The position numbers and the translations under genes are program-made. The notes under the pieces were generated by a model that was not told the origin of the DNA, made no database searches, and was given only the letters and a program-made list of their open reading frames with translations. A DNA stretch of 7,050 bases from Ignavibacteriota bacterium (GTDB lineage Bacteria > Bacteroidota > Ignavibacteria > Tepidaquicellales > Tepidaquicellaceae): assembly GCA_003135995.1 (NCBI GenBank), contig PNBM01000348.1, positions 7,254-14,303 on the forward strand, read 5' to 3'. Position 1 is the first letter of the stretch. The number at the start of each line of letters is the position of its first letter. Shown piece after piece: positions 1 through 6,903 of this stretch.

Positions 1-812
1 GACTCCGTTATAGCCCAGAGCTCCCGGTTCCTTGAACGCCCGTATGCCATAGCTATTTTATCAGCATCCGTTATTCCGCTGTTTAATACTCTCCTTATTC
101 TGTCCTGCCAGTGCTGCCAGATATCGCTCTGCATTTCATAAAAGTCCGCGGAAAATGGAACAGTCACTTCTTTTATGTTTCCCCAGAATGGATATTCGCG
201 CCTGAGCATGCTTCCGGCTTTTATAGCTTCGTTCCGGAGTGCTATTATCCTTCTTACAAGTTCACCACTATCCAGTTTTTCATCTGCAGCGGTGATAATC
301 TTTCCGTTTTCATATTCGAGTTTGAGTCCTAATCTGTCTGCGATATCCTGCACGGGTTTTCCTGTTATTTCTGAAAGGAAATAAATTGATGCTTTCGGTG
401 TGTCGAGCGGAGTCGCTGTTGCAAATAGATTTCTTTCGGTCTTTACGTTTGATTGTGCTATCGAGCGGAGTGCTTCAACGTTCTTTAAATTGTGTGCTTC
501 GTCATAAATTGCAAGTCCGTAATCTTCCTTTCCTATCTTACCTGTCCTTAAATCATCATAAGTTCCTATATCAAATTGTGAAATCCCTATCCTTAATGCT
601 TTTGCTTCTGACTTAAAACTTTCGTCATATACTTGCTTGTTTGGTACTACAATCAGTACCGGCTTTTTCCAGGTGTCTATAGCATATTTAGCTATAACAA
701 GTTCTTCCCTTGTCTTTCCTAAGCCTGGTCCGTCGGCGAGTAATCCTGATTTGTTTCCGCCCTCAAAGTTGCTTATCATTAGATTCGCACCGAATCTCTG
801 ATGCTCGTCTAA
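1..812 (-). other. Domain within the giant gene: SNF2-type superfamily 2 ATPase, first RecA lobe and part of the insert
   Basis: Residues 1317 to the window edge carry the ordered motifs of an SNF2-like ATPase. A Q-motif-like LDEHQRFG lies at 1318-1325. Motif I is DGPGLGKT at 1344-1351, close to the family form DEMGLGKT. Motif Ia is PVLIVVPN at 1368-1375. Motif II is DEAHNLKN at 1421-1428. Motif III is ATATPLDT at 1448-1455. The ATP-binding Lys and the Asp-Glu pair are present, so this lobe looks catalytically intact. A segment near 1517-1528 (GSMLRREYPFWG) resembles the post-motif-III region of phage and Strawberry-notch-like helicases. Motifs V and VI of the second lobe fall outside the window. 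Translocation or remodelling on double-stranded DNA is inferred from the family. Confidence 0.9.
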
Positions 813-3800
813 TTCACTCTTTCCGTTTATTTCGTATTTTTCGGCGGGAATGTAGTCTTTTGACGGCTGTGGTACATCTTCTTCATCAAAATATCGTAAT
901 CCGGGTCGCTGAATTCTGCTCTCTCCAGCATCTGCTCCTCGAGGCTCTCGTCCGCCCCGTACATTTGACCGTTCACCTTCACGCTCTCCGACTTCATCAG
1001 GTTTTCTAATGTCATCGGAATTGAATTGTCTGATTTCGTTTTCATTTGATAATTCGTTTTTAATTGCAGGTGAGAGTTCATATTCTTTTGCAAATTTCTC
1101 GTACCCCGCTTTTAAATATGGTAAAATATTTTGTAAATTCCTATGTCTTAATTCATTTGCTATATCATTTATCTTGACAACACCTATCTTTGCAAACCTG
1201 CTTACTAAATCCGCAACTTTATCAACTGTCTCCACGTCCTCCGTGTCATACCCCGCCCCTTTATCGAAGAGTGCATTCTGCTCTTTCGCCGCATCGAGGT
1301 ATTTATCAAGTTTGTTCTGAAATCCTAACTTTTCCGTTGTTAATTGTTTTATTAAATCTCTCTTTTTTTCGAGTGCCTTGTCAATAGCTTCATCTGTTAT
1401 TTTCGGATCTGCTTTCTGCCTCATCACAAATTCATCTCTGGAAGACGCTAAATCATCCTCCGCAGCTTTTATTTCCCTGTTGAGCCTTCCAAGTTCCTTT
1501 CGGAAGTCCGCTTCCTGTATAGATTCAGCCTTGTTTTCAATGTTCAGAGGCTTCGAATAATCGAATTCCCAGTCACCTTCCTCTAAGAATTTTAGCTTTG
1601 TTTTCAGGTCATCGTATGAGAAGTCTTGCTTTTTATTCAGCCAGTTGTAAATTTCCTCTTCGTGCTTGTTCGTAAGGTCTGGAAATTCCCGTCTCGCACG
1701 TCCTACAATAGATGCCATCTTCTGCCCCCGTGCTTTATTCTCCGCACTTGCAGAGTCCATCATCTTGTAATTCTGCACAATCGAACCCTTTGGATTCAGG
1801 AATGAAAGGTTATATACATCCTGTGAGTTTTTCTTTTCTAATTTCCGCGCCTTAGATAGAATATCTTTTTCAGGTTTACCTTCTAAGCGCATATCTCTGT
1901 ATAATTTTGCACTTTCGGTAAAAGATTGAGCAGTGTTTAATTTGTTGCTTTTTTCCTTACCGTAAACTTTTGCCTGCTCCTCAGTACCTTTATGGAAAAT
2001 TGATGGTATTTCATCAAACCCCGGGACTCCTTCTTCTGTTAATTCCTTATATGCCTGCAATCTTGAATGATTTAAAGCATATATTTTATTGTCTTTCGGG
2101 TCTTTCCATAGTCTCACAGAATCAAACTCTTCGGGAATAAACTCTCCGTTTTTAACAGCATTTTTTATACTGTCTACTGTGTCTCGTGAATATTCATCCT
2201 CTCTGGGTTGAAATCTTTCAAGGTCAACACTTATTTGGTTTATTGGTACTAATTTTTCTCTGCTGAAATCTTTAAATTCAGACGGCTCTTTGCTCTTACC
2301 TTCAGTAATCTTCCTGTCCTTAGTAGTAAATAAATCTTTTCCTATTTCATCAATCTCTTTCGATATCGCTTCCTTATCAGCTTTCTTTACCGCAGTTACA
2401 ATCTTTTCCGGTTTCTCTACAGGTTTCTTTTCTTCTTCTTCTTTTTCAGCACCTGTAAGAACTCTTTCTTTGCTTTCTCCATCTGCAGGGGCTTCAACGT
2501 CTTTAATTCCCTCGGCGGGCTTATTTCCTTTGTCTTCATTTTTTATCTTTTTCCTTTCTTCTTTAGGTGTTTGAAGAATTCCACCTGTGCCAGCCTCTTC
2601 TGTGCCTCGTCCATTGACAGGTTGTTTTTCGATAGGTTCTTTCTCCCCTCGCTCTTCACCTGGTAGCCCTTCGATGTTTTCTTTATCATTTCTCGATGCC
2701 TCTTTAATTTGAAATAATGAATTTGTTTCTTTACTGTCAACTTTCTCAACTTTGAATCCCTCAGGAAGTTTTGTGTTTATTTCTTTTAAAAGTTCATTAG
2801 AATTTTCTTTGCTTATCAGTGGGTCCGCAGAAGAGATATATTTCCCGTCAGATATATCATCTTTTGCAATATCTTGCGCTAACGGATGTTTAAGCTCATC
2901 TTTTTTTATAATTACCTCTTTCTTCATGCCCTCTGTGTCCTTAGTGGTAGAGGGTTCTCCGCTCTTCTCCACCGGCTCTATTTCACTCAATAATTCCTCA
3001 GCTCTATTTATATCAGCAGGAGGAGGAGCAGGTTCTGTGTCGACTTTAGTTTCACTTTTTTCTTGTCCCAAAAATCCCTTAATCTTTTCCATTGGTTCTA
3101 CAGTAGGAATAATGTCACTTCCTTTCATCGGTCTGTAATGAAATGCACGGAAGAGCGTGTTTGTGAGCGCATCACTTAAAAATTCTTTTCCGTTGAATCC
3201 TTTCCCGCTCATCAGTCCCGGGACCTGTGAAGCCATAGGAGGAACGAGCGCATCGTATAATAATCCTTTGAATTGTGCCGCATTGAATCTGTTCTGGAAT
3301 ATTTTTGGAATTTCATACGGAGTTTCATCTACTGCCCTCTTTATTGGCTTTTCAATTTCTCCAAGTAAATTATTCCTTAAATTCTGATATTCCGGTAATT
3401 CCATTTCTCCTTTTGCCATTGCATCCCGACCGATTTGTAATTCTTTGAATGCTTTTTCTGTGAATAGTTTTTCTTCCGGAGTCATCTTTACTCCGCGGAT
3501 TACCTTTCCAAAATCCTTGCTCGCATCTTCATATAACTTTTTAACTTCATCTCCAAATGGATTGAGTCCGAATGCCGCACCTAAGAGAAGACTATGTCCC
3601 ACATCACTTGACATATCTACCGGCTGTAAATCTCCTTTTGCCATCGAAATAATATCTCTACTTATCGTGGGAAGTGTGAACGTGCCTGTCGTCTGCATTA
3701 TGTTTGGTATGTGCGCGGCTAAGTAATTTCCTACTTTATCACCTAAAAACCTCGATACTGTATTCAAAGCCCCGCTAACAGTTTCTTCGTTTGCCAAACG

Positions 3801-4763
3801 CCTCATAACCGGCCCCATTAGCTTACTGGATGCTCCCAGTCCAACGATAACGTCAGGAATCATCTTTGATATCGATTCTACTACCGCCTTCGGCTTAACG
3901 TCAATTCCGAGCAGTTTAAATCCTTCTTCATTATTCTTTATAGCTTCCCTCTCCAGCCTTAGCATCTTAGGTCTTAAATCCGGCAGGAATCCGAATCCGG
4001 ATGTAATACTTTCAACAAGCCCCTGTTGCATCGATTCAAGGAATCCGTTTGAATTGTTTTTATACTTTTCCTGTAGGTATGGTTTCAGTACCTGCTCGTC
4101 AAATATGTTTTCGGCTTCTTCCGTCTTCCGCCCTTCTTCACCTTGCAGAAGAGATTTTCCAATCCTGTAAGCCCATTGGTTCGGAAGTATAATCTCACCG
4201 ATATTCTTTGGCTTTAATACTTCTGTTAATTTTTGTGGCTTCTGCTGGTCCAATGCTTCTTTTATTTTGTCAAATCTTTCGTCAAGCATTGCCTTTTCCT
4301 GCATTATCTCACCCGCATCAGGTCTTAAATATCCCGGCTCATTTATCGTTTTGCTTATATCTGCACCTTGTGATATCTGTTTGAAGTCATCTGCACTTTT
4401 CTTTTTCTTTAATCCATCCGCAAATTCAAGCATAGCCGCCGTCTTATCCCATCCTCCTTCAGCTACAACGTCTTTCACAATCCCGGGCAATCCTAAGTTA
4501 TCAGTTCCCTTGTCGAGTGCTTCCCTCCTGCTCCTGAGTCCGAGTGATTTGAGAACGTCAATCACTTCCTTGTTTACTCCCGGCTCTGTTACAGTCTCCG
4601 GCAATGGTCCCGGAAGATTCACGCCTTCGTCCTGTGCAGTTTTTAAAATATTGGAATATCGTACCTTCTTTACATCAGGTTCAACATAATGATAAGTCTT
4701 GTCAACATCGTTTAAGAGTTCCCTTGCCTTTTTTGATATTTTGGGTTTCGGATCGTCTGCCAT
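1..4763 (-). CDS. Giant polyvalent phage-type protein with ParB-like and SNF2-family helicase domains (partial, C-terminus beyond window)
   Basis: I read this frame codon by codon and found no stop from the ATG at 4763 to base 1, so at least 1587 residues are encoded and the end lies outside. The ATG has GGAG 7 nt upstream and overlaps the preceding stop (TAATG). Domains by residue: 1-555 mainly helical, with Gly/Ala-rich hydrophobic patches near 301-315 and 389-401; 556-830 charged, Pro/Glu/Lys-rich linker; 838-935 ParB-like; 944-999 helical region; 1084-1168 coiled coil; 1188-1224 short helical motif ending in Tyr-Leu-Lys-Ala-Gly-Tyr; 1240-1290 Arg/Gly/Glu-rich linker; 1313 onward an SNF2-type ATPase lobe with K1350, D1421-E1422 and the ATATP motif at 1448-1452. 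Known: phage and conjugative-element polyvalent proteins combine ParB-like, SNF2 and methylase modules and are thought to enter the recipient cell with the DNA. Inferred: this is a virion-delivered DNA-acting protein. The second RecA lobe and any further domains lie beyond base 1. The reading frame is near certain; the role is likely but untested. Confidence 0.93.
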   Translation of the reverse strand, partial: MADDPKPKISKKARELLNDVDKTYHYVEPDVKKVRYSNILKTAQDEGVNLPGPLPETVTEPGVNKEVIDVLKSLGLRSRREALDKGTDNLGLPGIVKDVVAEGGWDKTAAMLEFADGLKKKKSADDFKQISQGADISKTINEPGYLRPDAGEIMQEKAMLDERFDKIKEALDQQKPQKLTEVLKPKNIGEIILPNQWAYRIGKSLLQGEEGRKTEEAENIFDEQVLKPYLQEKYKNNSNGFLESMQQGLVESITSGFGFLPDLRPKMLRLEREAIKNNEEGFKLLGIDVKPKAVVESISKMIPDVIVGLGASSKLMGPVMRRLANEETVSGALNTVSRFLGDKVGNYLAAHIPNIMQTTGTFTLPTISRDIISMAKGDLQPVDMSSDVGHSLLLGAAFGLNPFGDEVKKLYEDASKDFGKVIRGVKMTPEEKLFTEKAFKELQIGRDAMAKGEMELPEYQNLRNNLLGEIEKPIKRAVDETPYEIPKIFQNRFNAAQFKGLLYDALVPPMASQVPGLMSGKGFNGKEFLSDALTNTLFRAFHYRPMKGSDIIPTVEPMEKIKGFLGQEKSETKVDTEPAPPPADINRAEELLSEIEPVEKSGEPSTTKDTEGMKKEVIIKKDELKHPLAQDIAKDDISDGKYISSADPLISKENSNELLKEINTKLPEGFKVEKVDSKETNSLFQIKEASRNDKENIEGLPGEERGEKEPIEKQPVNGRGTEEAGTGGILQTPKEERKKIKNEDKGNKPAEGIKDVEAPADGESKERVLTGAEKEEEEKKPVEKPEKIVTAVKKADKEAISKEIDEIGKDLFTTKDRKITEGKSKEPSEFKDFSREKLVPINQISVDLERFQPREDEYSRDTVDSIKNAVKNGEFIPEEFDSVRLWKDPKDNKIYALNHSRLQAYKELTEEGVPGFDEIPSIFHKGTEEQAKVYGKEKSNKLNTAQSFTESAKLYRDMRLEGKPEKDILSKARKLEKKNSQDVYNLSFLNPKGSIVQNYKMMDSASAENKARGQKMASIVGRARREFPDLTNKHEEEIYNWLNKKQDFSYDDLKTKLKFLEEGDWEFDYSKPLNIENKAESIQEADFRKELGRLNREIKAAEDDLASSRDEFVMRQKADPKITDEAIDKALEKKRDLIKQLTTEKLGFQNKLDKYLDAAKEQNALFDKGAGYDTEDVETVDKVADLVSRFAKIGVVKINDIANELRHRNLQNILPYLKAGYEKFAKEYELSPAIKNELSNENEIRQFNSDDIRKPDEVGEREGERSNVRGGREPRGADAGESRIQRPGLRYFDEEDVPQPSKDYIPAEKYEINGKSELDEHQRFGANLMISNFEGGNKSGLLADGPGLGKTREELVIAKYAIDTWKKPVLIVVPNKQVYDESFKSEAKALRIGISQFDIGTYDDLRTGKIGKEDYGLAIYDEAHNLKNVEALRSIAQSNVKTERNLFATATPLDTPKASIYFLSEITGKPVQDIADRLGLKLEYENGKIITAADEKLDSGELVRRIIALRNEAIKAGSMLRREYPFWGNIKEVTVPFSADFYEMQSDIWQHWQDRIRRVLNSGITDADKIAMAYGRSRNRELWAITE
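1959..2252 (-). other. Domain within the giant gene: ParB-like (ParB/sulfiredoxin fold) domain
   Basis: Residues 838-935 begin with LVPINQISVD, the usual first strand of ParB-like domains. After a helix (RDTVDSIKNAV) comes YALNHSRLQAYKEL at 895-908, which aligns by eye with the ParB box typified by G-E-R-R followed by an Ala-rich helix. The next helical stretch (944-999) includes RDMRLEGK, reminiscent of the helix-turn-helix part of ParB/KorB proteins. In polyvalent proteins such domains are thought to act as nucleases or NTP-dependent DNA-binding modules. The box here reads N-H-S-R rather than G-E-R-R, so catalytic competence is uncertain. The fold assignment rests on motif pattern only. Confidence 0.65.
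2274..3098 (-). other. Segment within the giant gene: long charged, low-complexity linker
   Basis: Residues 556-830 are rich in Lys, Glu, Asp and Pro and poor in hydrophobic residues, with runs such as EPAPPPAD and EKEEEEKKPVEKPEK. The coding DNA shows matching simple-sequence tracts (GAA-type near 2427-2447, CCT-type near 3018-3028). This looks like a disordered tether between the helical N-terminal part and the ParB-like domain. Flexible, unfoldable linkers would suit a protein threaded through a phage tail, but that link is inference. An alternative-frame ORF lies within it (see findings). Confidence 0.75.
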
Positions 4764-6226
4764 TAGTACGCTCCGATTTTTTTAAGGTATGTTTTTCTTG
4801 CACCGCTTATTTTGTCTTTGCTTTTTTCTTTCTGTTTGTAATGTTCAAATGCCATCCTCATTCTTGCGGACTTTTCCGTATTGTCGTATTTATCGTTCTT
4901 GTCAATTTCGTTTAATGCTTCCGAGAAGTAATCTTCTTCCGGATTATCATCCCCGTTGTCAGTGTTTTCCTCGTCATCTCCGGCATCAAATAAATCATCA
5001 GGTATCTTTCCCGTTTCCTCGTATTTCTTAATAGCCGAATGTATTTCATCATCTTCTAAATCAGTATTTTCTTGCATCCATTTAAAAGCCTTCTCATACG
5101 TGTCCTTGTCTTTTTCCTCCCAATCATCCCACTTCTGCCCCGAGTGCGTAAGCCCGAGTTTTGATAACGTTGCTACTGTCTTGCCTACAATCTGCTGCTC
5201 CGGTGTCTTTGTTTTTTTTCCGCCTCTTCGGCTTCTTGATGTTCCTCCAGATAATCTTTTTTCTTTTAATTGCCTGTCCACGTCTTCGTCTTTTAAACCC
5301 TGTTGGTAATCTTCCATCTCCGTAGGCGTTAGCTCTTTTATTAGCTTTTTATTCCATCCATTCTTATCCTGTGCCCACTGACTCCAGTAATATTTATCTC
5401 CTACCTTTTCTACTTCCCAGTTCTTTGGGTCCATCGTTTTATCAGGCTTCCCCGTTCCTAAGTCTATTACTTCATAATTTCCGTAACTGTCGTGCTTAAG
5501 CATTTTATCATTTCCTAAACTTGTGTAACCATATACTGTGGGAGCTTGTGGAGTTATCGTTTCAGACGCTAACCTCTGACTGTATAAGTCCATCAGTCTC
5601 GTTCCTTCTTTACCCCGTGATATTAACCCCGGCGCTTTTTTGTATAGCATTTCCCTTATAGCATCATTATGCCCCTGTACGTCAAAGTTTGATTTTTTGA
5701 ATTGTTCGTAGAAGTCTTTGTCTTCAGGAGTGAATCCTGCTTTTTCGTATACCTTCCCGCTTAATTCTTCCGGAGTGAGCGGTACCTGTCTTTGTTTTAA
5801 AAATCCGGAATTTATTAACTCCTGCTTGTGCTCCGGATTGCTTTCAATATAATCTCTTAAGTTCTGTGGGGTTTCTTCCGGCTTTTCTTGCTTTGTTTTG
5901 TCGACGTATTCATTGTATTTTTTATATGCATTCGTGCTCATGAAGTTGTTTAAATTATTCGGGTCTTCCATATCCACGTAGTCATATTGTCCTTCTACAG
6001 GTTTCATCATTTCGGTCTTGTCGAGGTTTGTACCTTTGTATCTGCTGTTTAATGCCATGAACTTATTATATTGCTTCCTCTGCCCACTGTACTTACCAAC
6101 CTCTTTCATAGCTTCGTTATAGCTTGTCTTTTTTATAACGTCATCTAAGTTGCCGAGTATGTTTTCAATCAGCGGTTGATTTCGTATTACCTCATCGTCA
6201 AAATATCCAATTCTTCTCTCTGGCAT
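4763..6226 (-). CDS. Hypothetical 487-aa charged helical protein, candidate internal virion/ejection protein
   Basis: This is a complete frame from the ATG at 6226 to the TAA at 4765-4763. I do not recognise a named family. The N-terminal ~200 residues are helical and highly charged, with several Lys/Glu/Gln-rich stretches and no signal peptide or membrane segment. Residues ~233-300 look like a small beta-rich patch, with YGNYEVIDLGTGKP followed by a Trp/Tyr-rich stretch containing KYYWSQWAQ. An Arg/Gly-Lys linker (SRSRRGGKKTKT) sits at ~330-341. A very acidic tract lies at ~408-434, and the last 30 residues are basic. It sits 20 nt after the 213-aa gene and overlaps the giant gene by one base, so the three are probably co-translated. 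Position and composition suggest a structural or ejected virion protein; that is inference. An A8 run at 5219-5212 could allow ribosomal slippage. Confidence 0.9.
   Translation of the reverse strand: MPERRIGYFDDEVIRNQPLIENILGNLDDVIKKTSYNEAMKEVGKYSGQRKQYNKFMALNSRYKGTNLDKTEMMKPVEGQYDYVDMEDPNNLNNFMSTNAYKKYNEYVDKTKQEKPEETPQNLRDYIESNPEHKQELINSGFLKQRQVPLTPEELSGKVYEKAGFTPEDKDFYEQFKKSNFDVQGHNDAIREMLYKKAPGLISRGKEGTRLMDLYSQRLASETITPQAPTVYGYTSLGNDKMLKHDSYGNYEVIDLGTGKPDKTMDPKNWEVEKVGDKYYWSQWAQDKNGWNKKLIKELTPTEMEDYQQGLKDEDVDRQLKEKRLSGGTSRSRRGGKKTKTPEQQIVGKTVATLSKLGLTHSGQKWDDWEEKDKDTYEKAFKWMQENTDLEDDEIHSAIKKYEETGKIPDDLFDAGDDEENTDNGDDNPEEDYFSEALNEIDKNDKYDNTEKSARMRMAFEHYKQKEKSKDKISGARKTYLKKIGAY
4771..4774 (-). 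promoter_or_regulatory. Ribosome binding site of the giant gene (GGAG)
   Basis: The minus strand reads CGGAGCGTACTAATG. GGAG is 7 nt from the ATG at 4763 and lies inside the last codons of the upstream gene. The upstream TAA shares its final A with the start codon (TAATG), which favours coupled re-initiation. This supports 4763 as the true start. Confidence 0.8.
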
Positions 6227-6246
6227 TTTTATTGTGATTTTTTTAT
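6227..6246 (-). other. 20-nt A-rich intergenic leader without Shine-Dalgarno
   Basis: The spacer between the TAA at 6249-6247 and the ATG at 6226 is almost all A/T on the coding strand, and I see no GGAG or AGGA in it. The other two complete starts in the window have clear purine SD motifs. Translation of the 487-aa protein may depend on coupling with the upstream gene or on an A-rich, SD-independent start. Confidence 0.6.
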
Positions 6247-6888
6247 TTAATATCCGAATTTGAATCTGAATCCGGGCTCTTCATCTGAATCGTTCATATC
6301 AAGTATATCGTCCATAAAATATGTTTTCTTCTTTTGCGTGTCTTTTTTTGTGGTCTTTGTTTTGTCACCTATACCTGTTCCGCCGGATTTATTACCTTTA
6401 TCGTCCCCTCCTATCTGAGTAAGCATATTCGCTACACTCGAGCCTACAGAAGCTCCGGTAAATGCTCCCTGACCAAATCTTTCAAGTCCGCTGCTTGTGT
6501 TTGTACCCAAAACCGACTGCATATACACATCATCCAGTTGAGCAAGTTCCCTGTTCTTTGCCGCATCAAGGTCGTCGAGCGAGCCGTATAATGATTCGTC
6601 TAATCCTTCAACGGCATTGTAATTCAGCCCTCCCGGACTTACCACTCCCATTTCAGCCGCTCTCTGCGATGCTCCCCGAAGTTTCCCGCTCTTTTGAGTT
6701 TGATTTACGGTCATTAAATCCCTTTTCTTTTTAGTATAATCCGTGTTGATTTCGTTTTTCCGCTTGTCAATCAACGCTTTTATTTCATCTATTTTCTTTT
6801 GCTCAGGGTCACCGCCAAGCCAGTCCGTTAAGCCTCCGAGAAGTGCGGAACCGCCTGTCATAAGTAATGCATCGTCAATTCCAAACAT
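6247..6888 (-). CDS. Hypothetical 213-aa protein with Gly-rich hydrophobic N-terminus, candidate DNA-ejection/pilot-like protein
   Basis: This is a complete frame from the ATG at 6888 to the TAA at 6249-6247, with SD AAGGGAG 8 nt upstream fixing the start. Residues 7-26 form a short hydrophobic Gly-rich stretch (ALLMTGGSALLGGLTDWLGG), too weak for a confident transmembrane helix. Residues ~28-62 are charged and probably coiled coil. Residues ~85-128 are helical with many Leu/Asp/Ala. A Gly/Ser-rich segment covers ~130-162. A Lys/Thr-rich linker (~163-190) leads to an acidic stretch (DDILDMNDSDEE) and an aromatic end, FRFKFGY. I do not recognise the family. A Gly-rich hydrophobic N-terminus followed by helices is common in phage pilot and internal virion proteins, and the position before two larger co-directional genes fits that role. 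This is inference from architecture, not homology. Confidence 0.9.
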   Translation of the reverse strand: MFGIDDALLMTGGSALLGGLTDWLGGDPEQKKIDEIKALIDKRKNEINTDYTKKKRDLMTVNQTQKSGKLRGASQRAAEMGVVSPGGLNYNAVEGLDESLYGSLDDLDAAKNRELAQLDDVYMQSVLGTNTSSGLERFGQGAFTGASVGSSVANMLTQIGGDDKGNKSGGTGIGDKTKTTKKDTQKKKTYFMDDILDMNDSDEEPGFRFKFGY

Positions 6889-6896
6889 GCCCTTTT

Positions 6897-6903
6897 CTCC
6901 CTT
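6897..6903 (-). promoter_or_regulatory. Ribosome binding site of the 213-aa gene (AAGGGAG)
   Basis: The coding strand reads TAAGGGAGAAAAGGGCATG. AAGGGAG overlaps the stop codon of the upstream gene and ends 8 nt before the ATG at 6888. A second purine stretch (AAAAGGG) is too close to the start to be the main SD. The two genes are therefore tightly linked, with no room for a promoter or terminator between them. Confidence 0.8.

Noticed and set aside
827..1100. Possible frameshift or assembly error in the giant gene, suggested by the good-looking alternative frame
   Set aside because: The main frame is open on both sides and runs directly into the helicase motifs without a break, so no indel is needed.
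2427..2447. TTC-rich simple repeat
   Set aside because: It encodes a Glu/Lys-rich linker stretch; there is no regular array or flanking structure suggesting a separate element.
3018..3028. AGGAGGAGGAG on the plus strand, resembling a strong Shine-Dalgarno
   Set aside because: It is the complement of Pro codons in the EPAPPPAD stretch, and no credible plus-strand gene follows at the right spacing.
2752..3138. 128-codon ORF on the plus strand
   Set aside because: It is antisense to the charged linker of the giant gene and its Ser/Phe/Leu-rich product is the mirror of Lys/Glu codons. No SD or recognisable domain.
4267..4689. 140-codon ORF on the plus strand
   Set aside because: It lies wholly antisense to the N-terminal region of the giant gene, is Ser/Pro-rich, has no ribosome binding site, and is typical of a shadow frame.
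4956..5309. 117-codon ORF on the plus strand
   Set aside because: Antisense to the C-terminal part of the 487-aa gene and Ser/Cys/Phe-rich, reflecting purine-rich codons on the other strand.
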